Assembly: GCA_020636275.1 (NCBI GenBank) | Contig: JACJYD010000001.1 | Location: 1,364,001-1,428,000, forward strand | Direction: 5' to 3' | DNA from: Lewinellaceae bacterium | Lineage (GTDB): Bacteria; Bacteroidota; Bacteroidia; Chitinophagales; Saprospiraceae | Length of the DNA stretch: 64,000 bases | Shown: positions 32,845 through 41,530 of the stretch, in pieces | How the letters are laid out: each line of letters starts with the position of its first letter | How positions within the stretch are numbered: position 1 is the first letter of the stretch | Notes under the pieces: generated by a model | Told to the model about the DNA's origin: nothing | Database searches by the model: none | What the model saw: only the letters and a program-made list of their open reading frames with translations | Program-made: the position numbers and the translations under genes

Positions 32845-35544
32845 TTAAGCTTTTACGACGTCTACTGCCACTACCTTATACTCCGGGCACTTGGCCTGTG
32901 TATCATGCACGGAGCTGGTGATCTCGTTGAGCATGATTTCAGGGAAGTGAAAGGTGGAGCTCAATACCCCCGGTTTAACCACTTCACTGACCTTCGCCCG
33001 GATGGAAATGCTGCCCCGTGGAGAGCTCAGTTTGACCTTTTCGCCATCCCGGATCCCTTTTTCGGCGGCGTCTTCCGGATTGATGTACAAATAATCCTCC
33101 TGCCGGATCAGGGCGTTGTTGGTCAGGCGGGTCATGGAGCCGCTGTTGTAGTGCTCCAACTCGCGGTTGGTCGTCAGGATGAAGGGGTAGGCAGCGCCGT
33201 TTTCCTGGATCTCCAAACTTTCTTCGTAATCGACGAAATAGAGGCGTCCTTTCCCGATCTTGAAAGATTCGGTGTGGAGGATCTGGGTATCGGTGCCATC
33301 ATCTGCAACGGGCCACTGGAGCCCGTTTTTGCCAAGGCGTTCCCAGGTGATGCCCTTGAAGAAAGGAACGACCCGGGAGATCTCCTTGAGCATTTCGGCT
33401 GCATCGTAATCGGGCTGTGGGTACCCCATCCGGTTCATGATATCGACAACGATCTGCCCGTCGGGCTTGGTGCCGGGCAGGGGGTCCACCACACGGTTAA
33501 CGCGCTGTACGCGGCGTTCACCATTGGTGAAAGTGCCCGATTTTTCGAAGAAGGAAGACGCCGGCAGAATGACGTCGGCGTATTCGGCGGTATCGGATAG
33601 GAAAAGCTCTTGAAGGATGAACAGATCGAGCGATTTAAGCGCTTCGCGGACCGCATGGGTGTTGGGTTCGGTTTGCACCACGTCTTCGCCCATGATCCAA
33701 AGCGCTTTGAGCTTGCCTTCCCGGGCTGCGTCAAACATTTCCGGGATCTTGAGTCCGGGCCGGTCGGGCATGGGCACGCCGTACACTTCTTCGTACATGC
33801 GGCGGTAGCCTTCGTTATGCATATCGAGATAGCCGGGTCCCTGGTGCGGTTGTACGCCCATATCTGCGGCTCCCTGCACGTTGTTTTGTCCCCGCAGCGG
33901 ATTGACCCCAACACCGCGCCGGCCGATATTTCCGGTGACCATAGCCAGGTCTGCGATCAACATGACGCCGTAGGTGCCCTGATAGTGTTCGGTCACACCC
34001 AGTCCGTGGAAACTCATGGCATTGGGGGCATTGGCATAGGCCATGGCTGCTTCACGCACCAGGTTCCGGTCTACGCCGCTTTCGCGCTCCAGCCGGTCGA
34101 TATCCAGGTCCAGGATGTGCTGGCGGAATTCGTCATACCCATCGAGCCGGTTTTCGATAAAATTGCGGTCCTCCAGTCCTTCCGCCAGAATATAGTGGAG
34201 CATCATGTTCATGACGGCCACGTTGGTGCCCGGCTTGAGCTGGAGGTGATAGTTGGCCATCCTGGCCAGATCGGTGCGCCGCGGATCTAACACGATGAGG
34301 GTTTTGCCCTTCATGGCCTGCTGCTTGATCTTTGCTCCGGTGACCGGGTGAGCGGCAGTCGGGTTGGCGCCAATGACCAGCATACAATCCGTAAATTTCA
34401 AGTCTTCGATGGAGTTGGTGGCGGCGCCGGTGCCGAAGGTGCGCTGCATTCCCAAAGCGGTAGGAGAGTGGCAGACCCGGGCACAGCCGTCGATGTTGTT
34501 GGTGCCGACTACTGCGCGGATGAATTTCTGCATGAGGTAATTCTCCTCGTTGGTGCAGCGGGCGGAGGAGATACCGGCTATGGCATCCGGGCCGTAATTC
34601 GATTTGATGGACTTCAGCTTTTCGGCGATGAAGTCATAGGCCTCATCCCAGCTCACTTCTTCCAGTTTTCCGTTCTTCCGGACCATGGGCGAGCGGAGCC
34701 GGTCGGGGTGATTGTAGAACCGGAAGGCGTAGCGTCCTTTCAGGCAGGTGTGCCCCTGGTTGACCGCTGCGTCGTAGGGCGCCGAGATGCTCAGGATGGA
34801 ATCCCCGTGTTTGGCTACCGACAGGTTGCAGCCCACGCCGCAGTAAGTGCAAACCGTTCGCACCTCCTCGGTGGCGTGTTTGGCGGCCGACTGGAAAATG
34901 TCGGTGATGGCAGCTGTCGGACAGGCTTGGGCGCAGGCGCCACAGGAAACGCAGTACGAATCAGCGAAGGAAGTATCCATGCCCTTGATGATATGGCTTT
35001 CAAAGCCGCGTCCCGCCATACTCAGCACGAACTCGCCCTGCACTTCGTCGCATGCGCGTACGCACTTGGAGCAGTTGATGCACTTCGACAGATCGGTCCG
35101 CATGTACGGATGGCTCTCATCCATAGGCCGGTCGAGGTGGTTGCGTCCTTCCGGGTAGCGCACTTTGCGGATGCCTACCTGTGCGGCAACGTCCTGTAGC
35201 TCGCAATCGCCGTTGGCTTCGCAGGTGAGACAGTCGAGCGGATGGTCGGTCAGCACCAGTTCCATAATGTTCCGGCGAAGGCGCTGCACCGATTCCGAAT
35301 CCGGATAGATCTGCAGGTTTTCTTCGACAGGAGTATGGCAGGAAGCCACGGTCTTGAGGGCGCCATTGCCGGGGCGGGCCACTTCCACGCTGCACATGCG
35401 ACAGGAACCGAAAGGCTCCAAATTGGGGGCGTCGCAGAGGGTCGGCACATAGGTTTGCCCCATGTACCGGCGAATAAAGGTCAGGATGGTTTCTCCTTCC
35501 TTGATCTCGTATGCTTTATCGTTGATATAGGCGATCTTTTTCAT
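32845..35544 (-). CDS. NAD-dependent formate dehydrogenase alpha subunit (molybdenum/tungsten, Cys type)
   Basis: An 899-residue catalytic subunit oxidising formate to CO2 (or the reverse) in the cytoplasm. Domain order: [2Fe-2S] ferredoxin (C37, C48, C51, C69), His-ligated cluster (H101, C105, C108, C114), two [4Fe-4S] sites (CINCSKCVRAC 155-165 and CVSCGACAQACPT 198-210), the [4Fe-4S] site of the molybdopterin domain (CTYCGVGC 232-239, C267), K269, and the catalytic CHSPT motif with C358 and H359. The active residue is Cys, so no selenocysteine is needed. The C-terminal domain (from about 780) is the molybdopterin dinucleotide-binding region. The architecture is that of FdsA/FdhF-type soluble enzymes, and its partner at 35585 supplies the NADH module. 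No fdhD or molybdenum-cofactor genes are in the window. Confidence 0.92.
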   Translation of the reverse strand: MKKIAYINDKAYEIKEGETILTFIRRYMGQTYVPTLCDAPNLEPFGSCRMCSVEVARPGNGALKTVASCHTPVEENLQIYPDSESVQRLRRNIMELVLTDHPLDCLTCEANGDCELQDVAAQVGIRKVRYPEGRNHLDRPMDESHPYMRTDLSKCINCSKCVRACDEVQGEFVLSMAGRGFESHIIKGMDTSFADSYCVSCGACAQACPTAAITDIFQSAAKHATEEVRTVCTYCGVGCNLSVAKHGDSILSISAPYDAAVNQGHTCLKGRYAFRFYNHPDRLRSPMVRKNGKLEEVSWDEAYDFIAEKLKSIKSNYGPDAIAGISSARCTNEENYLMQKFIRAVVGTNNIDGCARVCHSPTALGMQRTFGTGAATNSIEDLKFTDCMLVIGANPTAAHPVTGAKIKQQAMKGKTLIVLDPRRTDLARMANYHLQLKPGTNVAVMNMMLHYILAEGLEDRNFIENRLDGYDEFRQHILDLDIDRLERESGVDRNLVREAAMAYANAPNAMSFHGLGVTEHYQGTYGVMLIADLAMVTGNIGRRGVGVNPLRGQNNVQGAADMGVQPHQGPGYLDMHNEGYRRMYEEVYGVPMPDRPGLKIPEMFDAAREGKLKALWIMGEDVVQTEPNTHAVREALKSLDLFILQELFLSDTAEYADVILPASSFFEKSGTFTNGERRVQRVNRVVDPLPGTKPDGQIVVDIMNRMGYPQPDYDAAEMLKEISRVVPFFKGITWERLGKNGLQWPVADDGTDTQILHTESFKIGKGRLYFVDYEESLEIQENGAAYPFILTTNRELEHYNSGSMTRLTNNALIRQEDYLYINPEDAAEKGIRDGEKVKLSSPRGSISIRAKVSEVVKPGVLSSTFHFPEIMLNEITSSVHDTQAKCPEYKVVAVDVVKA

Positions 35545-35584
35545 TGCTCTACTTTTTTTAAATACAGGAAGACCTGAAGGCTCC

Positions 35585-37264
35585 CTATTTAACCAGAGAG
35601 ATTACTTGATTTTCTTTAAAATAGGCCCGCAGTTCATCCTGAAAATACGTCAGCGCATTTCGCATAGGCAAGGGTATGCCGCCGCCCAGGGCGCAAAGCG
35701 AACCTTTTTCCATCGTGGTGAGCAGGTCGTTGAACAGCTCCGGGTCGATGGCATAACCGTCGTGTTGGGCCTTGTGGAGCAGTTCCTGTCCGCGTACCGA
35801 TCCGAGCCGGCAGGGGAAACACTTGCCGCAGCTTTCGTGGGCCGTAAATTCAAACAGATGTTCGAGGTAGGCGATCATCGGGAAATCTTCCGGTACGCCG
35901 ACCACGGAGGCATGTCCCAGCAAAAAGCCGTTTTGGGCGAAGGATTCAAAATCGACAGTCAGGTCGCCGATCTTTCGGACGGGTACCAGTCCGCCCAATG
36001 GCCCGCCGATATGGAGGGCTTTGGTCGGCCGGGAGAAACCTTGTCCCATTTTTTCCACTACATCCAGCAGGGGCGTGCCCATTTCCACCTCATAAACCCC
36101 CGGCCGGTTGAAAGCGCTGTCGAGCGAAACCAGCTTGGTGCCGGTCGAACGGCCGCGGCCCAGTTGGGCATAGGTCTCGCCGCTCTGCGTGAAGATGTAA
36201 TAGAGGTTGGCCAGGGTTTCAACGTTGTTGACGAGGGTGGGTTTGCCGAACAGGCCTTCTACGGCCGGGAAGGGAGGGCGCACCCGCACTTCGGGCCGCT
36301 GTCCTTCTATAGAGGCCAGCAGGGCAGTTTCTTCCCCGCATACGTATGCGCCTCTGGCTTCGATCAGTTTAAATTGAAAATGGAAGCCGGATCCGAGGAT
36401 ATTATTTCCCGCCAGGTTTTTTGATTCGAGCGAAGCGATGGCATCCTTGATGGCCTGGATCGAAGCGGGGTACTCCGCCCGCACATAGACCACCCCGGCT
36501 TGAGCGCCGATCACGTAACCGGCGATCAGCATGCCGATGAGCAGGGACTCAGGACGTTGCTCCAGGATGTACCGGTCGGAATAGGAGCCCGGATCGCCCT
36601 CGTCGGCGTTACAGACAACGAATTTCAGGTCGCCGGGAGCATTCAGGCAGGTTTCCATCTTGATACCGATCGGGAAGCCGGCGCCTCCCCGTCCCCGCAG
36701 CCCCGATTTTTTTATCGAGTCCAGAATGGCCTCTCCAGGCGTCTGCAATAATTTCCGGATCTGGGAAGTAACTTCTTCCCATGCGGGGAACGGAGCGGTG
36801 AGAATGGGAGTTCCCATTGCCTCGACCGCATAAGTGTCGGCCCCATCCCGGACCTCTTTTCGAAGGATGCGGTCGAGCTGGTCGATCGCATTGCCCGAAT
36901 AATTTCGACCATCGTAGTGGAATGCATTATTTTCATGGCAACGGCCCAGGCAACACATTTCGCCGATCGCTTCTTCTGCCACTTTGGACTTGATGGCCTT
37001 TTTCAGATTATCCTGGGTGCCGGCGGCCAGGCAGGAACTGCCGTTGCAAACGTAGATCTTTTTGCCCTGGTTTTCGGGGCGGGTGAAGTCGTAGAAGGAA
37101 GCGGTACCGTAAAGGCTTGCCGGTCGCATCAGAAATTCTTCAGCCAGCTTGGAAAGGTCTTCTTTCGAGGGGCTCCCGGCAGGTTCGGCCAATTCGCCAA
37201 GACGTTCGAAAAGGTTGTCGGTCAACCCTTTTCTTCCGGACAAATGGGAGAGATTCTTTGACAT
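35585..37264 (-). CDS. Fused gamma-beta subunit of NAD-dependent formate dehydrogenase (NuoE-NuoF type)
   Basis: A 559-residue fusion. Residues 1 to about 140 are a thioredoxin-like [2Fe-2S] domain (CNGSSC and CCLGRC cysteine pairs, as in NuoE/FdsG). The rest is the NADH:FMN module (NuoF/FdsB): GLRGRGGAGFPIGIKMETC, NADEGDPGSYSDRYILEQRP, GAYVCGEETALLASIEGQRP and the [4Fe-4S] motif ESCGKCFPCRLG with its later Cys. It feeds electrons from formate to NAD+. The start at 37264 (ATG, MSKNLSHLSG) is preferred to the TTG at 37285. It is 40 bases upstream of the alpha subunit gene on the same strand, so they form an operon. Fusion of these two subunits also occurs in HoxF-type proteins; context with the FDH alpha subunit decides the assignment. 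Confidence 0.9.
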   Translation of the reverse strand: MSKNLSHLSGRKGLTDNLFERLGELAEPAGSPSKEDLSKLAEEFLMRPASLYGTASFYDFTRPENQGKKIYVCNGSSCLAAGTQDNLKKAIKSKVAEEAIGEMCCLGRCHENNAFHYDGRNYSGNAIDQLDRILRKEVRDGADTYAVEAMGTPILTAPFPAWEEVTSQIRKLLQTPGEAILDSIKKSGLRGRGGAGFPIGIKMETCLNAPGDLKFVVCNADEGDPGSYSDRYILEQRPESLLIGMLIAGYVIGAQAGVVYVRAEYPASIQAIKDAIASLESKNLAGNNILGSGFHFQFKLIEARGAYVCGEETALLASIEGQRPEVRVRPPFPAVEGLFGKPTLVNNVETLANLYYIFTQSGETYAQLGRGRSTGTKLVSLDSAFNRPGVYEVEMGTPLLDVVEKMGQGFSRPTKALHIGGPLGGLVPVRKIGDLTVDFESFAQNGFLLGHASVVGVPEDFPMIAYLEHLFEFTAHESCGKCFPCRLGSVRGQELLHKAQHDGYAIDPELFNDLLTTMEKGSLCALGGGIPLPMRNALTYFQDELRAYFKENQVISLVK

Positions 37265-37551
37265 AGGTTCTATTGGTTTGGCCAATCAAATGGTCGTTTG
37301 TGGAATGGGTTCCAAAATCCCATCTTGAATGATGGTGGATATTGAAATAGAGCTTTGGCTAAATTACTAAAAAATCGCATTAGGCGCACGCGACCCAAAA
37401 TACGCTACAATTTAATACAAAGCCCCCTTTCAAGTAAATAGCCCGTATATTTGTGTAAGGAAATTGGCAAAAAATTGAATTTATATGACCCTTATGTATA
37501 GGTTTTTCGTCTATATTTAAGGATGATACGTTTTTGGCAAATAATAATACT

Positions 37552-39744
37552 ATGAGAACAGGATTGCTTTTCGGCATACTTCTATGGAGTATCGGCCTCC
37601 AGGCCCAGGGAGGGATGACGTTGTACAACATGACCTACATCCCTCAGGCCAGTTATCTAAACCCCGGAAACACGCCCTATACCGACTTTTACCTCAGCCT
37701 GCCCGGTCTGTCAGGCGTAGGGGTCGGATTGAATAACAATTTTTTTTCCCTGCGCGATGCCAACCTGGGGCTAGGCACGGATTGGCAGAAATTTGACTCC
37801 GACCAATTGCTGTCGACCTTTGCTTCGGTGGCCCAGTTCAGCAACCAGTTGGGTTTGCGGGCCGGGGTCGATCTGTTTGGATTTGGGCTTCGCTCCCAGA
37901 AACAATACATCAGCTTTTACATACGGGAGGAATTTCAGGCCCAGGTGGACTTTCCGGACGAAATGCTCCGCTTCTTAAGCGATTACCAGAAAGGGGTCGT
38001 GCCGGAAAACACCCCTTATCCCATGAGTGGAAGCCGGTTTCTCATTACCCAGTACAGGCCTTTCACGCTTCAATATGCTTACGATATCCAGCCGACCCTT
38101 ACCATAGGGGGAAAGGTGAGTTATATCTCGGGCATTTACACCGCAGAAGCGACCAGCGATACCCTGATCGCTTATGCATCAGCGGAAACCGAAAAAGGGT
38201 TCGATATCTTCGGCCGGATGGCTGTGCAAACCGGTGGTTTTATCAATTCGGATACTGCCAATGTCAAAAATATTTTTCTCAATCCTCAAAACAGCGGTTT
38301 TGCCGTTGGGGTAGGCGGCCGCCTGACGACCCTGGAGGACCGGCTGGACATTTTGTTCAGCGCCACCAATCTCGGCAAGATCTTTTGGACCCAAAAGGTA
38401 GGGATCACCAATTTGACGGATGCCTCTTTTGAAAATTCGGAAAATCTGGGGCAGATCCTGGACACCCTGTTTCAGGTGAATGAAAAAGCCAATTTCTCAT
38501 TTACCCAGAATCTCATTCCCGAATTTTTTCTCGGCACCAATTACTACCTGAACAAGAACCTGAGCATTGGCGCCCTGATGCAGGTGCAGCCGATCTATCA
38601 ATCCCTTCGCTCTGCTTTCGGATTGACCCTGAATGCCCGGGTGGGTAAGTGGTTAGGTGTTTCGACCGGCTATACCTATTCCAACCGGGCCCACAATATC
38701 CCCTTTGGCCTTGCGCTGCAACCGGGGCCGGTAGAACTCTACGTCATTACCGACAACGCATTGGGGTTCCTCGCCCCCGGCGGGGCCCGGCAGTTTCACC
38801 TCAACCTGGGACTCAACCTGACGTTCAAGAAAACGGAACGGCCCTGGACGGAAATTCCGCCGGATTTGCCGGAAGTGGAATCCTATCCCGGGGTCTATCA
38901 GCCCGATGAGGATGAAACCTCGGCCCCCGCTCCGAAGGATTCTGTGGCAACCAATAAGGTGGCCATCGGCGTGCCGCCGAGAGATACCATTTTCTCCCCA
39001 GACGGCCCCTTGTATATGGAAGACGAGCCCGATGTGACCAATTATATGGTAACCAATCCGGTGTTCCTGTACCGGGGCCCCAACAGCACTACCACCGTGA
39101 TCGATACCATAGCGCCTAATACGACAATTGAAGTGCTCCAAAAGAGATTGCCGGATTGGTGGTATGTCGAATACGGCGACCGGTCGGGGTGGATCCAGCC
39201 CCGTAGTATCCGGCCTTCTCTTGAACTGCCGGTAGCCGAACAGCAGGATTCGGATATTCCCGATCCCCTGGTACAATTCAAACCCCTGGACTATATCATG
39301 CTCGACAATACGCCGATGCGGGAAGAGCCTTCCGAAACCGGCCGCATTATCCACAATACCCAGAAATGGGACGAAGTGCTGGTATTGGAAAAAACCAATT
39401 CGAGTTGGTGGAAGATCCGTCATCAGGGATACGACGGCTATGTAAAATCAGCCATGTTGAATCCCCGCCCGGAGAATTACGTGCGTCCGGAGAACCTGGC
39501 GCCCGCGCCTCCTTCAACACCGAAGCCGGCGGTTACGCCAAAACCATCCGTGAGCCTGGGCACCTATGTGGTGACCGAATCTACGAGCCTTCGTGCGCAG
39601 CCCACGCACCAGTCCAGTTCCCTGATGCGCTTGCGCACCGGAATGAAAGTGACCTTGCTGGAAAAGGTCAATCAGTACTGGTGGAAGGTCGAGGTCAAGG
39701 GGGTAACGGGTTACGCCAAAGAGGCCAACCTGCAGGAAGAGTAA
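37552..39744 (+). CDS. Outer-membrane beta-barrel (DUF5723-like) with three C-terminal SH3b domains
   Basis: A 730-residue protein with signal peptide MRTGLLFGILLWSIGLQAQ (start 37552). Residues about 25-435 look like a beta-barrel of the DUF5723 type (NPGNTPYTDFYLSLPGLSGVGVG; many amphipathic strands; FHLNLGLNLTFKK closes the barrel). A proline- and acid-rich linker follows. Then come three SH3b-like domains at about 490-545 (FLYRGPNSTTTVI, WWYVEYGDRSGW), 585-640 (PMREEPSETGRII, WWKIRHQGYDGY) and 670-728 (SLRAQPTHQSSSL, WWKVEVKGVTGY). SH3b domains often bind peptidoglycan, so the protein may tie the outer membrane to the wall from the periplasmic side; this is inference. Divergent from the formate dehydrogenase operon. 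Confidence 0.75.
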   Translation: MRTGLLFGILLWSIGLQAQGGMTLYNMTYIPQASYLNPGNTPYTDFYLSLPGLSGVGVGLNNNFFSLRDANLGLGTDWQKFDSDQLLSTFASVAQFSNQLGLRAGVDLFGFGLRSQKQYISFYIREEFQAQVDFPDEMLRFLSDYQKGVVPENTPYPMSGSRFLITQYRPFTLQYAYDIQPTLTIGGKVSYISGIYTAEATSDTLIAYASAETEKGFDIFGRMAVQTGGFINSDTANVKNIFLNPQNSGFAVGVGGRLTTLEDRLDILFSATNLGKIFWTQKVGITNLTDASFENSENLGQILDTLFQVNEKANFSFTQNLIPEFFLGTNYYLNKNLSIGALMQVQPIYQSLRSAFGLTLNARVGKWLGVSTGYTYSNRAHNIPFGLALQPGPVELYVITDNALGFLAPGGARQFHLNLGLNLTFKKTERPWTEIPPDLPEVESYPGVYQPDEDETSAPAPKDSVATNKVAIGVPPRDTIFSPDGPLYMEDEPDVTNYMVTNPVFLYRGPNSTTTVIDTIAPNTTIEVLQKRLPDWWYVEYGDRSGWIQPRSIRPSLELPVAEQQDSDIPDPLVQFKPLDYIMLDNTPMREEPSETGRIIHNTQKWDEVLVLEKTNSSWWKIRHQGYDGYVKSAMLNPRPENYVRPENLAPAPPSTPKPAVTPKPSVSLGTYVVTESTSLRAQPTHQSSSLMRLRTGMKVTLLEKVNQYWWKVEVKGVTGYAKEANLQEE

Positions 39745-39776
39745 AAAAAAGGCGCGGCAATTGCCGCGCCTTTTTT
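39743..39776. terminator. Perfect bidirectional terminator between convergent genes
   Basis: A 32-base perfect palindrome centred between 39760 and 39761, with GGCGCGGCAA on the left arm and A and T runs outside. It can end transcripts on both strands: the barrel/SH3b gene (stop at 39744) and the gene at 39793-41400. Confidence 0.9.
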
Positions 39777-39792
39777 ATTTAGACAGCAAATA

Positions 39793-41400
39793 TTAGTTGC
39801 CGATCACATTGATCGAAACGCCCAGGAAATACCCGAGCTGATACTTGTTGATCGTGGGGATGTCCTGAAAGGGGTCGCTGAAGTTGTCTCCAACCTGATA
39901 GCCATTGGCCAGGGTCTGAACGCGGGCTCCCAAAACGCCGCCGGTCAGGGTGATGCGCTGGGCGCCGCCCAGGAAGACACTCGGCCCGAGAAAGAAAGCG
40001 ATGGATTGCTCGGTTTGGGAACTGAACACCGGCATCCCGATCCCGAAGGAGCCGCCCAGGCATACCTGCTTGGGGCTGTGGCTGTAAAAGTGGAGGAAGG
40101 AAGAAAGGTACGGCACGAAACTATCCTGATCGTCTGCCTGGATCACTCCATTCCGCACCGAGTAGGATTTGGGGCGGGAGAAAAACTGACCGAACCCCAG
40201 CCCGAGGCTGCCGTTGATCTTAAGCCCTCCTTTGGTAGCCACTTGCACATCAGCCATTTTCCGGCTCGTCAGGCGAATGTTGTCGGGCAGGTTTTCCTTG
40301 GGTGTGAGTTTGACCTTCAACTCGGTCACGTCCTGGTTGGCCGTCGTGTTATAGGTATACGAAAAGTCGTTGGACATGATCTCCTCGTAGGTATATCGAA
40401 GTTGGATCAACTTCTGGATGTCTTCTTTGCTCAGTTCGTCGACGACCTGTTCCAGATCGGCATACGACTGGTCGAGTCGGCTGACCTCTTTGGTCCCTTT
40501 AGCAAGGGATCCCTGGATCGATTGCTCGATCTGGGCGTATACACCCTGGACCTGCGGAGTGAACATCCGGTCCCGCAAGGGGCCTATGGCTTGGCCAATT
40601 TGTTCGATCTCCGCCAAACTGGCCTTGTATTTTTCCCGTTCCGTCTCCAGGTTCTTGAGCTGGAGGGTCAGGTCCTGCCCCTTTTGGTGAATGGACCATA
40701 GATAGTCCATGTTGATCTTGGAGGGAGGGGTATTTGAAAAGACCATTTGGAGGTATTCCTCCGAGAGTTTTTTGATCTGAGCGACGGAAAGGTTGGGGTT
40801 GAGCTGGAGCTTTCGGATCTCTTCCGTAGCCATGGACTGGATGGCCTGGGCATTGACGAGGTGCTCGATCTCCGACTGGATGGTCAACAGGTTGTTCTCG
40901 GTTCGGGCCCAATCTTCGAGGACCTTCTCGTATTTGAACTCCATGTTTTTCAGTTCTTCCAACGCCATGGCTTCTTCCTCATCGGCCGCGAAGCCCTTGT
41001 TGCCCATGGGGAGGCCGCTGAGAAAAGAGAGTTGCCCGCCGGCCAATTGGCCAAGCCCCAACAGGCCGCTGGGGTTCATGATGGTCGAGATCAGGCTGAA
41101 CGCAGAGTTGCCGGCGCTCTTGCTCAGGCTGGACCCGAACTGGCTGGTGTCGATTCCCGTGGAAAAATAAGACGTTTGTACCTGTGATTCTTCAACTTCC
41201 ACGTCGTAGAGGTAGTTGTTGTAGTTGGACAAGAACAAATTGATTGCTTCGCCTCTTTTGACTACCGGTTTTTCTAGCGTATCTTTTCCGCAAACGTACT
41301 TAGTTTTGCCGGACGCTGCATCGATGTAGATATTTAACCCTTGCGAATAGGCCGCAACGGCCAAAAGTTGGAGGAATAATAAAAACGGGAGGATTTTCAT
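39793..41400 (-). CDS. Secreted coiled-coil envelope protein with barrel-like C-terminus, unknown function
   Basis: A 535-residue protein with signal peptide MKILPFLLFLQLLAVAAYSQG (start at 41400; an ATG six codons upstream is possible). Residues about 125-340 are mostly helical and charged (EEEAMALEELKNMEFKYEKVLEDW, LQLKNLETEREKYKASLAEIEQIG), consistent with a coiled coil. The last 140 residues are glycine- and aromatic-rich strands (GGLKINGSLGLGFGQFFSRP, CLGGSFGIGMPVFS, YQLGYFLGVSINVIG), like an outer-membrane beta-barrel fragment. I do not recognise a family. It is divergent from the CHASE2 gene 131 bases away and converges with the barrel/SH3b gene. Confidence 0.7.
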   Translation of the reverse strand: MKILPFLLFLQLLAVAAYSQGLNIYIDAASGKTKYVCGKDTLEKPVVKRGEAINLFLSNYNNYLYDVEVEESQVQTSYFSTGIDTSQFGSSLSKSAGNSAFSLISTIMNPSGLLGLGQLAGGQLSFLSGLPMGNKGFAADEEEAMALEELKNMEFKYEKVLEDWARTENNLLTIQSEIEHLVNAQAIQSMATEEIRKLQLNPNLSVAQIKKLSEEYLQMVFSNTPPSKINMDYLWSIHQKGQDLTLQLKNLETEREKYKASLAEIEQIGQAIGPLRDRMFTPQVQGVYAQIEQSIQGSLAKGTKEVSRLDQSYADLEQVVDELSKEDIQKLIQLRYTYEEIMSNDFSYTYNTTANQDVTELKVKLTPKENLPDNIRLTSRKMADVQVATKGGLKINGSLGLGFGQFFSRPKSYSVRNGVIQADDQDSFVPYLSSFLHFYSHSPKQVCLGGSFGIGMPVFSSQTEQSIAFFLGPSVFLGGAQRITLTGGVLGARVQTLANGYQVGDNFSDPFQDIPTINKYQLGYFLGVSINVIGN

Positions 41401-41530
41401 ATTATTTGGCTTTTTCATTCTGATTCCGAATTAAATAAAAAAAATTCAATTTAGACCGGAAAAAATATGCAGAGGTCCCTATTTTTTATCAGTATGATGA
41501 AAAATCGTCTAAAATCCACGATTATTGGGT

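Noticed and set aside
32845..37264. Second complex I or periplasmic nitrate reductase locus
   Set aside because: The CHSPT active-site motif with C358/H359 and a fused NuoE-NuoF partner fit a soluble NAD-dependent formate dehydrogenase; no export signal is present.
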